DNA of 64,000 bases from SZUA-35 sp037969565. GTDB taxonomy: Bacteria; Actinomycetota; Acidimicrobiia; Acidimicrobiales; SZUA-35. The DNA lies in NCBI GenBank assembly GCA_037969565.1, contig JBBKXQ010000143.1, positions 24,833 through 88,832 on the forward strand, given 5' to 3'. Position numbers and translations under genes: made by a program. The notes beneath the pieces were generated by a model. The model saw only the letters and a list, made by a program, of their open reading frames with translations. It was not told the DNA's origin and searched no databases. Shown piece after piece: positions 33,353-42,018 of the stretch (the stretch's first letter is position 1; each line of letters opens with the position of its first letter).

Positions 33353-34324
33353 TCAGAGCGCCCAGTAGGGGTGGATCGTGGTGTCGTCGGGAGTCGTGAG
33401 AATTTCGGGGCCGTCGTCGGTGATGAGGATGGTGTGTTCGAACTGAGCCGTTCGACCGTTGTCGGCGGTGACCGCTGTCCAACCGTCACTCCACATGCGG
33501 GCTCGGTAGCTCCCCATCGTGATCATCGGTTCGATGGTGAAGGTCATGCCCGGTTCGATCACGTCGGTGAGACGAGGGTGGTAGTAGTGGCAGACCTGTA
33601 GGTCGGTGTGGAACTGCTCGCCGATGCCGTGGCCGACGAAGTCTCGAACCACGCCGAATCCCTCTCCCTCGGCATATTCCTGGATGGCCCGACCGATGGC
33701 GTTGATCTGGCTTCCGGGTTTGGCCGCCTCGATTCCCCGCATGGTGGCGTCTCGGGTGACGCGGGTCAGCCGCTTCGATGCATCGTCGACGTCGCCGACG
33801 AAGAATGTTGCGTTCGTGTCGCCGTGGACGCCGTTCTTGAAGAGGGTGACATCGAAGTTGACGATGTCGCCGTCTTGCAGTTCGCGATCGTCGGGGATGC
33901 CATGACAGATCACCTCATTGACCGAGGTGCAGAGCGATTTCGGGAACGGGTTGTCGCCTCCCGGATACATCAGCGGGCTGGGGTAGGCGCCGACTTCGAT
34001 CGCCCGTTCGTGGCAGGCCCGATCGATCTCTTCGGTGGTGACCCCGGGCTGGATGAGCGTGCCGAGGTAGGCCAGCGTGTTGGCGGCCAGACGCCCGGAT
34101 TCGCGCATGTGGGCGATGATCTCGGGCGACTTCACCCTCGGCTCGTCCCACCGCTCGACTTCGGTTCCGTCGGCCCAAACGGGCTTGACGATGGTGTCAG
34201 GGACCGTTCGGATCGGCGAGATCCCGCCTTGGCGGATCGTGTCGGTGGAGATCTTGTGGCAGCGCTTGAACTTCTTGCCGCTGCCGCACCAGCACACATC
34301 GTTTGCTTTGGGGAGAACTCGCAT
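33353..34324 (-). CDS. map: type I methionine aminopeptidase with N-terminal SEC-C motif
   Basis: A 323-residue enzyme that removes the initiator methionine from new proteins. A zinc-binding SEC-C motif CWCGSGKKFKRCH (C11, C13, C22, H23) precedes the catalytic domain. Metal ligands appear in NFDVTLFKNGVHGDTNATF (two Asp), FVGHGIGEQFH (His), TIEPM and QFEHTI (Glu). I chose ATG 34324 because TATCCT lies exactly six bases upstream. An in-frame ATG at 34345 would add seven residues. It is divergent from the B12-binding subunit gene. Confidence 0.93.
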   Translation of the reverse strand: MRVLPKANDVCWCGSGKKFKRCHKISTDTIRQGGISPIRTVPDTIVKPVWADGTEVERWDEPRVKSPEIIAHMRESGRLAANTLAYLGTLIQPGVTTEEIDRACHERAIEVGAYPSPLMYPGGDNPFPKSLCTSVNEVICHGIPDDRELQDGDIVNFDVTLFKNGVHGDTNATFFVGDVDDASKRLTRVTRDATMRGIEAAKPGSQINAIGRAIQEYAEGEGFGVVRDFVGHGIGEQFHTDLQVCHYYHPRLTDVIEPGMTFTIEPMITMGSYRARMWSDGWTAVTADNGRTAQFEHTILITDDGPEILTTPDDTTIHPYWAL

Positions 34325-34330
34325 TCGTTC

Positions 34331-34336
34331 AGGATA
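34331..34336 (-). promoter_or_regulatory. -10 box TATCCT, leaderless map
   Basis: On the minus strand TATCCT is followed by six bases (GAACGA) and ATG 34324. This spacing also decides between two candidate starts. Confidence 0.6.
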
Positions 34337-34381
34337 GGGGGTCATGGTGATGACAGGCTGGCCGGGCGGGTCCCGGACTCG

Positions 34382-34387
34382 TACGCT
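34382..34387 (+). promoter_or_regulatory. -10 box TACGCT, leaderless B12-binding subunit gene
   Basis: TACGCT is followed by six bases (GCTCCC) and ATG 34394. Its -35 region would overlap that of the divergent map promoter. Confidence 0.55.
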
Positions 34388-34393
34388 GCTCCC

Positions 34394-34789
34394 ATGTCAT
34401 TGCGAGTATTGGTAGCCAAAGTGGGCTTGGACGGTCACGATCGCGGGGTGAAGGTGGTGGCCCGGATCCTGAGGGATGCTGGCATGGAGGTCATCTACAC
34501 CGGTCTGCGGCAGACACCAGAGATGGTGGCCGCCACCGCCATCGACGAGGACGTCGACGTGATCGGCCTGTCGATGTTGTCGGGAGCCCACCTGACCTTG
34601 GCTCCCAAGATCGTGGAACTCTTGGCCGCCCAGAACGCGCCGATCCCGGTTGTTGTGGGGGGCATCATTCCCGACCGCGACATCGAGGTGATGCTTGCCG
34701 CCGGTGTGGCCTGTGTTCTGCACCCCGGAGCGTCGAGCGACGAAGTTGCTGCCGCAGTGCGAAACGCGGCCACCAACATCTCGGCGTGA
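34394..34789 (+). CDS. cobalamin-binding subunit of a methylmalonyl-CoA mutase-type enzyme
   Basis: A 131-residue B12-binding domain. KVGLDGHDRGVKVVA (from residue 9) carries the DxHxxG motif whose His replaces dimethylbenzimidazole on cobalt. IGLSMLSGAH and VVGGIIPDRDIEVMLAAGV are the other cofactor contacts. Alone it has no catalytic domain. It should pair with the large subunit encoded convergently at 34859-36562. The two genes are tail to tail across a short repeat, so they cannot share an mRNA. Confidence 0.93.
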   Translation: MSLRVLVAKVGLDGHDRGVKVVARILRDAGMEVIYTGLRQTPEMVAATAIDEDVDVIGLSMLSGAHLTLAPKIVELLAAQNAPIPVVVGGIIPDRDIEVMLAAGVACVLHPGASSDEVAAAVRNAATNISA

Positions 34790-34808
34790 ACCGGGTGGCA
34801 AGCAGCCT

Positions 34809-34864
34809 GTTCAGATAGCCAGCCGGTTCAGATGGCCGGCTTGTTCAGATGGTGCGGCTCAGAT
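34809..34864. repeat. 17-bp imperfect tandem repeat at the convergent junction
   Basis: GTTCAGAT recurs at 34809, 34826 and 34843, a 17-base period, and TCAGAT again at 34859. The TCA of the last copy is the complement of the TGA stop of the large mutase subunit. Between copies, variants of GGCCGGC appear. Confidence 0.75.
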
Positions 34865-36562
34865 GCTCAGGGGTTCGGTCCAGCGACCGAATTCCACTTC
34901 GAGGGCCCCGACGATCTCGCCGACCGTGGCGTAGGCCCGCACGGCGTCGAGTATCGGAGGCATGGTGTTGATCGTGGAATCAGCGGCGGCAGCGGTGACG
35001 GCGGCAAGCGTGGTGGCTACGTCGGCGTCGTTGCGATCATGGCGGACGTTGGCGAGCCGCTTGAGCTGGCGCTCTTCCACCTCGGGCCCGATGTAGAGAA
35101 TGTCGGCGCCACCTTCGTGGCCATCGGTGAAGTCGTTGACGCCGACCACGATCCGCTCGCCGCTGTTGACCTTGCGTTCGAACGTGTAGGCGGAGTCGGC
35201 GATGCGACCCTGGAACCACGCGTCGTCGATCCCCTTGTAGACACCCTCCAGAATCGAGCCGTTCCCGAACTCGTCGAGTTTGGCGAAGATCTCCTCGGCC
35301 TGACGTTCCATCTCGTCGGTCATGGCCTCGACGAACGGGCTGCCGCCGAGCGGGTCGGCAACGTCGGCGACTCCGGTTTCGTAGGCAACGATCTGCTGGG
35401 TACGAAGCGCGATTCGTGCCGCCTTCTCGGTGGGCAGCGCCAGCGCTTCGTCGTAGGAGTCGGTGTGGAGGCTCTGGGTGCCGCCGAGCACTCCGGCCAG
35501 TGCCTGGATTGCCACTCGAGCGATGTTGTTCTCGGGTTGCTGTGCGGTGAGTGACACGCCGGCCGTTTGAGTGTGGAATCGCAGCTTGAGCGAGCGTTCC
35601 GATTTGGCTCCATAGCGGTCCTGCATCCAACGGGCCCAGATTCGACGAGCGGCCCGCAGCTTGCCGATCTCTTCGAAGAAGTCGATGTGGGCATTGAAGA
35701 AGAACGACAAGCGGGGAGCGATGTCGTCGACGTGGAGGCCTGCCGCCTCGGCTGCTTCGACGTAGGCAAAACCATTGGCCAGCGTGAATGCCAGTTCTTC
35801 GGCCGCCGTGGATCCCGCCTCGCGGATGTGATAGCCCGACACCGAGATCGGGTTCCATTTGGGCATCTCGGCTGCGGTGAATTGCATGAGGTCGGTGACC
35901 AGCCGCATCGAGGGCCGGGGCGGGTAGACGAACTCCTTCTGGGCCTGGTACTCCTTGAGGATGTCGTTCTGGAGTGTTCCGGTGAGGGCCTTCCGGGGTG
36001 TGCCGTTCTGTTCGGCCACCGCCACATACATGGCCAGCAGAATCGATGCCGGCGAATTGATCGTCATCGACGTAGAAACGGCGCCGAGGTCGATGTCGGC
36101 GTAGAGGTCCTCCATGTCGGCCAGCGTGTCGACGGCTACGCCGGCCTTCCCGACTTCGCCCAGCGAGAACGGATCGTCGGAATCCCGGCCCATCAGCGTT
36201 GGCAGATCGAAAGCGGTGGAAAGCCCGGTGCCACCGTTCTGCAGCATCTGCTTGAACCGGACGTTGGTGTCCTCGGCCGTGCCGAAACCGGCGAACATCC
36301 GCATCGTCCAAAGACGGCTGCGGTACATCGAGGCGTGGATCCCCCGGGTATACGGGAACTCGCCGGGGAACGGGGCATCGCCGTAGACGGCTTCGACCGG
36401 TACGCCCGACATGGTTTCGAAGGTCTCCTTGCGTTGAGAAGAACTGTCGTAGGCGGCTTGCCAGTCTTGTCGAGACGTCATCGAACCAGTGTCCCATGCC
36501 CGTTGAAGCCGAGCCAAGCGGTCCTCGATGTTCTCGGCGGGGGAGCGGGGCCGACCGGTCAT
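34859..36562 (-). CDS. methylmalonyl-CoA mutase-type large (catalytic) subunit
   Basis: A 567-residue TIM-barrel subunit for a B12-dependent carbon-skeleton rearrangement of an acyl-CoA. FPYTRGIHASMYRSRLWTM (near residue 69) holds the substrate-loop Tyr. TGLSTAFDLPTLMGRDSD, VSGYHIREAGSTAAEELAF and RFHTQTAGVSLTAQQPENN are hallmarks. It lacks a B12 domain, so it needs the separate subunit at 34394-34789. Tyr and the Arg in PPRPSMRLV suggest methylmalonyl-CoA, but isobutyryl- or ethylmalonyl-CoA mutases are close relatives and the substrate is not settled. Confidence 0.9.
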   Translation of the reverse strand: MTGRPRSPAENIEDRLARLQRAWDTGSMTSRQDWQAAYDSSSQRKETFETMSGVPVEAVYGDAPFPGEFPYTRGIHASMYRSRLWTMRMFAGFGTAEDTNVRFKQMLQNGGTGLSTAFDLPTLMGRDSDDPFSLGEVGKAGVAVDTLADMEDLYADIDLGAVSTSMTINSPASILLAMYVAVAEQNGTPRKALTGTLQNDILKEYQAQKEFVYPPRPSMRLVTDLMQFTAAEMPKWNPISVSGYHIREAGSTAAEELAFTLANGFAYVEAAEAAGLHVDDIAPRLSFFFNAHIDFFEEIGKLRAARRIWARWMQDRYGAKSERSLKLRFHTQTAGVSLTAQQPENNIARVAIQALAGVLGGTQSLHTDSYDEALALPTEKAARIALRTQQIVAYETGVADVADPLGGSPFVEAMTDEMERQAEEIFAKLDEFGNGSILEGVYKGIDDAWFQGRIADSAYTFERKVNSGERIVVGVNDFTDGHEGGADILYIGPEVEERQLKRLANVRHDRNDADVATTLAAVTAAAADSTINTMPPILDAVRAYATVGEIVGALEVEFGRWTEPLSI

Positions 36563-36586
36563 CCGAAATCACGATCACCTAGTCGG

Positions 36587-36592
36587 TAACCT
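36587..36592 (+). promoter_or_regulatory. -10 box TAACCT, leaderless deoC
   Basis: TAACCT is followed by six bases (TTGCCG) and ATG 36599. Confidence 0.6.
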
Positions 36593-36598
36593 TTGCCG

Positions 36599-37246
36599 AT
36601 GATCTCGAAGATGATCGACCACACGTTGCTCAAACCAGAAGCCACCGACGACGACATCGCTGCGCTTTGTGCCGAGGCCAACCGATTCGGGGTGGCCGCG
36701 ATCTGCCTTTCTCCATCTCGTCTCCCGGTGGCTGCGGGTCTGCTCGACGACGGAATCGGAATCGCCACCGTGTGTGGGTTTCCATCGGGTGCCCACCAGC
36801 CCGAAGCCAAAGCGGCGGAGGCCGCGCTGTCGGTTTCGCTCGGGGCCACCGAAATCGACATGGTCGTCGATCTTGGGGCGGTGAAGGCAGGAAACTGGGA
36901 CGCCGTCGAAGCCGATGTCAAAGCGGTCCGTGATGCGGTGACCCCACCCCACATCGTGAAGGTGATCATCGAGTCCGGCGCGCTCACCGACGACGAGATC
37001 GTCCGTTGCTGCGAAGCCGCGGAACGAGCCGGAGCCGATTACGTCAAGACTTCCACCGGGTTTCATCCGAGCGGTGGTGCCACGATCGCCGCCGTCGAAT
37101 TGATGGCTCGAACGGTTGGTGGTCGCCTGGGCGTGAAGGCGAGCGGCGGCATTCGTTCCCGGGAAACCGCCGAAGCCATGATCGCAGCAGGAGCAACCCG
37201 GCTCGGAACCTCCTCCACCGAGGCCATTCTGAGCGGTTCGCCATGA
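36599..37246 (+). CDS. deoC: deoxyribose-phosphate aldolase
   Basis: A 215-residue class I aldolase that splits deoxyribose 5-phosphate to acetaldehyde and glyceraldehyde 3-phosphate, the end of deoxynucleoside breakdown. The Schiff-base lysine is K150 in DYVKTSTGF and the second lysine is K180 in VKASGGIR. IDHTLLKPEAT at the start is typical. It links to cdd, deoA and upp some 5-7 kb away. The stop overlaps the next start as ATGA (37243-37246). Confidence 0.95.
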   Translation: MISKMIDHTLLKPEATDDDIAALCAEANRFGVAAICLSPSRLPVAAGLLDDGIGIATVCGFPSGAHQPEAKAAEAALSVSLGATEIDMVVDLGAVKAGNWDAVEADVKAVRDAVTPPHIVKVIIESGALTDDEIVRCCEAAERAGADYVKTSTGFHPSGGATIAAVELMARTVGGRLGVKASGGIRSRETAEAMIAAGATRLGTSSTEAILSGSP

Positions 37247-37785
37247 CCATACGGCTCGCGGGTCAACTGCTTGTTTCCAAGCCGGTGCTCGTCGATCCCA
37301 ATTTCGACGGAACGATCACCCTGCTTCTGGAACACAACGCCGACGGCGCGTTTGGCCTCGTTCTCAATCGGCCGTCGGGTCTTCGCCTCGAAGACGCCTT
37401 TCCGGCCTGGAATCATCTGGCCGCAGAACCGGGAGTGGTTTTCGCCGGAGGTCCGGTCGAGCGAAATGCACTGATCGCGATCGGTGCCACCCCAGACGCC
37501 GACGGCGCATTGGTGCTCGGGCTACACACGGTCGATCTCGACGAGCGCGTGCCCGGTGAAGACGGTCCGGCCATCGATCGACTCCGAATCTTCGCCGGAT
37601 ACGCGGGCTGGGGTTCGGGGCAGCTCGAAGGAGAGATCGGCAACGACGCCTGGTGGGTCGTCGACGGACACATCACCGATCTGTTCTTCGACCAACCTGA
37701 AAGCCTGTGGGCGGCGGTGCTCCGACGGAACGGCGGGGAGATGGCGTGGTTCGCCCATTACCCCGAAGACTCGTCGCTGAACTGA
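37243..37785 (+). CDS. YqgE/AlgH family protein
   Basis: A 180-residue protein matching the YqgE/AlgH (DUF179) family. GQLLVSKPVLVDPNFDGTITLLLEHNADGAFGLVLNRP at the start and FAGYAGWGSGQLEGEIGNDAWW are family signatures. The molecular function is unknown despite the old AlgH regulator name. The start ATG overlaps the deoC stop by four bases, so the genes are translationally coupled. Confidence 0.9.
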   Translation: MTIRLAGQLLVSKPVLVDPNFDGTITLLLEHNADGAFGLVLNRPSGLRLEDAFPAWNHLAAEPGVVFAGGPVERNALIAIGATPDADGALVLGLHTVDLDERVPGEDGPAIDRLRIFAGYAGWGSGQLEGEIGNDAWWVVDGHITDLFFDQPESLWAAVLRRNGGEMAWFAHYPEDSSLN

Positions 37786-37791
37786 GGCCGG

Positions 37792-39360
37792 TCAGGCCGC
37801 CTTGGCCAGCTGCGTGATGAGTTCGGGTTGTTTGCGGTTGGCTCGTTTGCCCGCGGCCCGAGTGGTGAGCCACCAGATGACGAAGCCGTAGGTCGGCGCA
37901 AACGGAAGCAGTGCCAGCCGGACCCAGGCTTCGTCTCGGGCCCCCGCCATGCCGATCAGAATCGGCACGATGAGCACGAGTCCGATGCCCACGCCGGTGA
38001 AGGTGAACACCGCGGTGAAACACCCCGACCCCGGGGTGGACGTTGCGAAGGGATTCGGGGACCCATCGTCGGGATAGAGGGCAGGCGCTACCACCGAGGT
38101 GAAGGAACCGACGCCCGATCCGGTGAGCGCCATCCCGATCGCACACGCGAGCGCGGGCAGGAAGTACTGCCAGCCTCCGGTCCAGATGGCCGAACCGAGT
38201 GTGATGATGAACGCCCCGACGAAGCCGAGAAAGGCGAACGCCAGACTCCTCCCCCTCAGCAACGGTGTGAGCGAAGGCATGGCAACGACCTCGGCCCACA
38301 ACGAGCGGCCGTCCGGGCCGAGCAGATTGCTTCCGGTGACACCGGCCGTGAGCCCCGGGATGGACCCCAAGAGGACCGCCGCCTTGTCTCCCTGCACCAC
38401 CGCCCCGAGGAAGGGTGCTCCGCCGACGATCAACACGGTGAGCTGACTGACCACCTGAAGCCGATATCGAGGGTGACGGCTGAAGTAGCGACGTTCTTTC
38501 CGAAGGATCACGCGCAGCGGATTGTCGAAGCCGGGCTGGGCATCAGCACGAATCATCGAGGTGCCCACTTCGTTGCTCTCGTCAGCTTCGGTGACCTCGG
38601 TGAGCGCTCGGGAGAGCACCCGCCCCCACAAGCGCACCAACAGCGAGATGAGTGCCATGGTGGCGATCAGTTCGAGGATCGGAACCAAGAGTTCGCCCGT
38701 GCTGGCCCGGCCCAGCGCGTCGCTCGACCAGCCGATGGGTGTGAGGCGAACGACATCGGCGATGGTGGCAACCGTGGCCCGATTGATCGAGTCGCTCGTT
38801 GCCGACAGAATCTGGCTGGCCGCGCCCAGAGCACCAACGACGAGTCCGGCGGCCACGGTTGCGAGGTCGCGGGTTCGACGCTTTCGAAGGCTCGATCCCA
38901 GCGCCGTGAGGAGGAGCCGTGAGTTGACGGTGGCGAGCGTCAGCGTGGCGGCGATTGCGACGGCGGCCAGTAGTGCGGAAGGAATCGACGGAGCGCGTGA
39001 GGCGACGCCGGCCAGCGCGACGGCGGCCGCGATCGGACCGGGCCCGATGAGCCCGGAAACGGCGAGGCCGGTTGCGAGCCGATCACCGTCGAGTGGGTAG
39101 AGGGCCAGCCTCGTCGTGTCGATCGTCTCATCGCTGGCCCCGAAGAGGATCGGGCCGACGAGCCAGGTGATCACCAAGATGCCCCCGAAGACAGGACTGA
39201 AGATCACCCGATCGGTGTCCGAGGTGGAATTGGCGAACAAGCCGATCGTGGCTCCCGCACCAAGAGCGAGAACCGTGAAGGCGACGACCCCCAAGCCGTG
39301 CGAGGTGCGAAGGACGTTGCGGAGAAGCCGGAGCTTCAACCGAACGAAGATCGAAATCAC
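37792..39360 (-). CDS. ABC transporter membrane subunit (exporter type)
   Basis: A 522-residue polytopic protein with roughly 10-12 hydrophobic segments and a central cytoplasmic region (GTSMIRADAQPGFDNPLRVILRKERRYFSRHPRYR) like that of ABC-2-type permeases. The substrate is unknown. I chose GTG 39360 because it overlaps the ATPase stop as GTGA (39357-39360). An earlier frame is low-complexity Arg-rich. It is the third gene of an operon with adenosine deaminase and the ATPase. Confidence 0.82.
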   Translation of the reverse strand: MISIFVRLKLRLLRNVLRTSHGLGVVAFTVLALGAGATIGLFANSTSDTDRVIFSPVFGGILVITWLVGPILFGASDETIDTTRLALYPLDGDRLATGLAVSGLIGPGPIAAAVALAGVASRAPSIPSALLAAVAIAATLTLATVNSRLLLTALGSSLRKRRTRDLATVAAGLVVGALGAASQILSATSDSINRATVATIADVVRLTPIGWSSDALGRASTGELLVPILELIATMALISLLVRLWGRVLSRALTEVTEADESNEVGTSMIRADAQPGFDNPLRVILRKERRYFSRHPRYRLQVVSQLTVLIVGGAPFLGAVVQGDKAAVLLGSIPGLTAGVTGSNLLGPDGRSLWAEVVAMPSLTPLLRGRSLAFAFLGFVGAFIITLGSAIWTGGWQYFLPALACAIGMALTGSGVGSFTSVVAPALYPDDGSPNPFATSTPGSGCFTAVFTFTGVGIGLVLIVPILIGMAGARDEAWVRLALLPFAPTYGFVIWWLTTRAAGKRANRKQPELITQLAKAA

Positions 39361-40151
39361 GAGGTGAGCCAATCGAGATCGGCTTGCTGAGGCCGAGCCC
39401 CCACGGCCTCGATGAACACATCCTCGAGTCGTCGACCGTTGCAGAGCTCCTCGCGCCGTCCCGAAGCGACCACTCGACCCTGGTGCACAACGGCGATGAC
39501 GTCGCAAAGTCGTTCGACGACTTCCATGACGTGGCTACTGAACACCACGGTGGCACCGCCGGCCACCAACTGCTCGAGCAATTCGCGGAGCACACGGACC
39601 GAGAGCGGATCGACCGACTCGAATGGTTCATCGAGAAAGAGCACGGCCGGGCGATGGAGCACGGCGGCACCGAGTGCAGCCTTCTTGCGCATGCCGGCTG
39701 AATAGTCGATCACGAGCCGATTGGCGGCCTCCTCCAGATCGAGGAAGCGCAAGAGTTCATCGGCCCGGCGCGCCGCCTCTTTGCGGTCCATGCCGCGGAG
39801 CAGGGCGACGTAGTGGAGCAGCTCGCGTCCGGTGAGACGCTCGAAGAGGCGGAGGTCTTCGGGAACCACACCGATCACTTGCTTCACCGCGTTCGGGTTC
39901 TGCCACACGTCGATGCCGTTGACGATTGCCCGCCCCGAGTCGGGTCGGAGCAGACCGGTGGTGAGTTTCAGGGTGGTTGACTTGCCCGCGCCGTTTGGTC
40001 CGACGAGTCCGAAGAACGTGCCGCGCGGAACTTCGAGATCGAGGCCGTCGACGGCCAACTTCTTGCCGAATCGTTTGGTGAGGCCCTGGAGTGAAACGGC
40101 TGAATCCGACGCAGGGGGTGACGATGCGTCCTCGTTGGGCCTCTCGGTCAC
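39357..40151 (-). CDS. ABC transporter ATP-binding protein
   Basis: A 264-residue ATPase. Walker A is GPNGAGKST near residue 51, the signature is YSAGMRKKAALGAA and Walker B is AVLFLDEP. FSSHVMEVVERLCD supplies the switch His. It lacks a membrane domain and must work with the permease whose start overlaps its stop. The GTG start at 40151 overlaps the adenosine deaminase stop as GTGA. The first 17 residues are a Pro/Ser-rich tail. Confidence 0.93.
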   Translation of the reverse strand: MTERPNEDASSPPASDSAVSLQGLTKRFGKKLAVDGLDLEVPRGTFFGLVGPNGAGKSTTLKLTTGLLRPDSGRAIVNGIDVWQNPNAVKQVIGVVPEDLRLFERLTGRELLHYVALLRGMDRKEAARRADELLRFLDLEEAANRLVIDYSAGMRKKAALGAAVLHRPAVLFLDEPFESVDPLSVRVLRELLEQLVAGGATVVFSSHVMEVVERLCDVIAVVHQGRVVASGRREELCNGRRLEDVFIEAVGARPQQADLDWLTS

Positions 40152-41227
40152 AGGTTGGCGTCGCGAAGGAGCGCGTAGCGGGGTTTGATGACCTCGTTGA
40201 TGATTCGCAACCGTTGTTCGAACGGCCAGAACGCGCTCTTCATGGCATTGAGGGTGAGCCATTCCATGTCACTCAACCCATAACCGAAGGCGTCGTGGAG
40301 CTTGACGAATTCATCGGACAACGTCACGTTGCTCATGAGTCGATTGTCGGTGTTGACCGTGACCCGGAAACGAAGCCTCCGCAACAATCCGATCGGGTGT
40401 TCGGCAATCGATGGGGCTGCACCGGTATTGACATTGGAGCTGGGGCAGACCTCGAGCGGAACCCGGGTGTCTCGAACGAACGAGGCGATCTTGCCGAGTT
40501 TGGCCCTGCCCTCGGTGTCGATGTGGATGTCGTCGACGATCCGCATTCCGTGGCCCAGACGTTCGGCCCCGCAGTAGCTCAAGGCTTCCTGGATCGACGG
40601 GAGACCGAAGGCCTCGCCGGCGTGGATGGTGATGTGAAAGTTCTCCCGCATACACAGTTGGAAGGCGTCGAGGTGCCGAGCGGGTGGGAACCCGGCCTCG
40701 GGACCGGCGATGTCGAATCCGACAACTCCTTCGTCTCGGTGACGGATCGCCAGCTCGGCAATTTGGCGCGAACGGGCCGCTTGACGCATGGCCGAGCAGA
40801 TGACCCCCAGGGTGAGGCTGGTGCCGTCGCTGCCTTCCCGGAATCCCTTCACGACCGCCTCGACGACTTCATCGAGGGTGAGTCCTTGTTCGATGTGCTG
40901 CTCGGGAGCAAATCGCACCTCGGCGTAGACCACCCCGTCGGCGGCGAGATCTTGGGCGCACTCGTAGGCGACCCGCTCCAGGGCGTCGGCCGTTTGGGTG
41001 ACTCCGACCGTGTGGGCAAAGGTCTCCAGATAGAGCTCGAGCTTGTTGCGGTCGGCTCCTCGGCGGAACCACGCGGCAAGTTCGTCGGCATCGGTGGTCG
41101 GGAGTCCGTCGTATCCGGTTTCGGCTGCCAGTTCGATCACCGTTTGCGGCCGCATGCCGCCGTCGAGGTGATCGTGGAGCAAGACCTTGGGAGCCGACTT
41201 GATCAGCTCGGGAGTGAGATTTGCCAT
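40148..41227 (-). CDS. add: adenosine deaminase
   Basis: A 359-residue amidohydrolase-fold enzyme that converts adenosine and deoxyadenosine to (deoxy)inosine. LLHDHLDGGMRP (residues 16-27) provides two zinc His, HAGEAFG the next His and the catalytic Glu, LGHGMRI another His, and VNTDNRLMSN the Asp. I chose ATG 41227, with TATCCT five bases upstream. It leads an operon with an ABC exporter-type ATPase and permease, joined by two identical GTGA overlaps. Confidence 0.94.
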   Translation of the reverse strand: MANLTPELIKSAPKVLLHDHLDGGMRPQTVIELAAETGYDGLPTTDADELAAWFRRGADRNKLELYLETFAHTVGVTQTADALERVAYECAQDLAADGVVYAEVRFAPEQHIEQGLTLDEVVEAVVKGFREGSDGTSLTLGVICSAMRQAARSRQIAELAIRHRDEGVVGFDIAGPEAGFPPARHLDAFQLCMRENFHITIHAGEAFGLPSIQEALSYCGAERLGHGMRIVDDIHIDTEGRAKLGKIASFVRDTRVPLEVCPSSNVNTGAAPSIAEHPIGLLRRLRFRVTVNTDNRLMSNVTLSDEFVKLHDAFGYGLSDMEWLTLNAMKSAFWPFEQRLRIINEVIKPRYALLRDANL

Positions 41228-41232
41228 GTGAA

Positions 41233-41238
41233 AGGATA
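41233..41238 (-). promoter_or_regulatory. -10 box TATCCT before add
   Basis: On the minus strand TATCCT is followed by five bases (TTCAC) and ATG 41227, close to the leaderless spacing. Confidence 0.45.
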
Positions 41239-41275
41239 CGCGGGTCCATGCGCGGTTCTGTCGGGTACGCAGTAC

Positions 41276-41281
41276 TAGCAT
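41276..41281 (+). promoter_or_regulatory. -10 box TAGCAT before the HAD hydrolase gene
   Basis: TAGCAT lies 10 bases before ATG 41292, so the leader would be only about four bases. Confidence 0.35.
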
Positions 41282-41291
41282 CCTCTGGTCC

Positions 41292-41981
41292 ATGACGATC
41301 ACGACTGTCGGACTCGACGCCGACGACACCCTCTGGCATTCCGAGACCTATTTCTCCGTCACCGAAGAGCGCTTTCGTGCCCTCTTGACTCCTTGGTGTG
41401 AGGAAGCGGACGTGGCTGGCCGACTGCTCGAGCGTGAACGGGTCAACCTCGAAATCTTCGGCTATGGCATCAAGGGATTCACCCTGTCGATGGTGGAAAC
41501 CGCGATCGAAGCAAGCGACGGTGCGATTCCGACGGGCGCGATTCAGCAGATCATCCAATGGGGCAAGGAAATGCTGACCCATCCGGTCGAGCTCTTGCCC
41601 GGAGTCACCGAAGCGATCGACGCCTTGCACGGCCGTTATCGGTTGGCCTTGATCACCAAGGGTGATCTCTTCCATCAGGAGTCGAAGATCGCCGAGTCGG
41701 GCCTCGCCGAGCGATTCGAGTCGATCAACGTGCTGGCCGAGAAGAACTCGACCACCTACGGAACGATTCTTTCTCGTCTCGGCGTCCAGCCGAGGGATTT
41801 CGCGATGGTCGGCAATTCGGTCCGCTCCGACGTTCTACCGCTGGTCGAATTGGGTGCCCACGCCGTTCACATTCCCTACGCCATCACGTGGAATCACGAG
41901 GTCGTCGACGACAGTTCACCTGTTGGGTGGGCGTCGCTCGGTTCGATCTCGGAGTTGCCGGGGCATCTGGAAACACTCTGA
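41292..41981 (+). CDS. HAD-superfamily hydrolase
   Basis: A 229-residue phosphatase-like protein. Motif I is GLDADDTLW with the nucleophile D9 and acid/base D11. Motif II is ALITKGD and motif IV is MVGNSVRSDV, with one acidic metal ligand (D at the end). A helical cap lies at about residues 20-90. The natural phosphorylated substrate is unknown. The gene stands between add and the deoA operon but runs the other way. Confidence 0.85.
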   Translation: MTITTVGLDADDTLWHSETYFSVTEERFRALLTPWCEEADVAGRLLERERVNLEIFGYGIKGFTLSMVETAIEASDGAIPTGAIQQIIQWGKEMLTHPVELLPGVTEAIDALHGRYRLALITKGDLFHQESKIAESGLAERFESINVLAEKNSTTYGTILSRLGVQPRDFAMVGNSVRSDVLPLVELGAHAVHIPYAITWNHEVVDDSSPVGWASLGSISELPGHLETL

Positions 41982-42018
41982 CCTTCAGGGCTCGTTCCTG
42001 ATTCGACAAAGGCAGATT

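Noticed and set aside
37828..38922. A 364-codon plus-strand frame over the ABC permease
   Set aside because: The charged, Gly/Arg/Glu-rich composition is typical of the antisense of a membrane protein.
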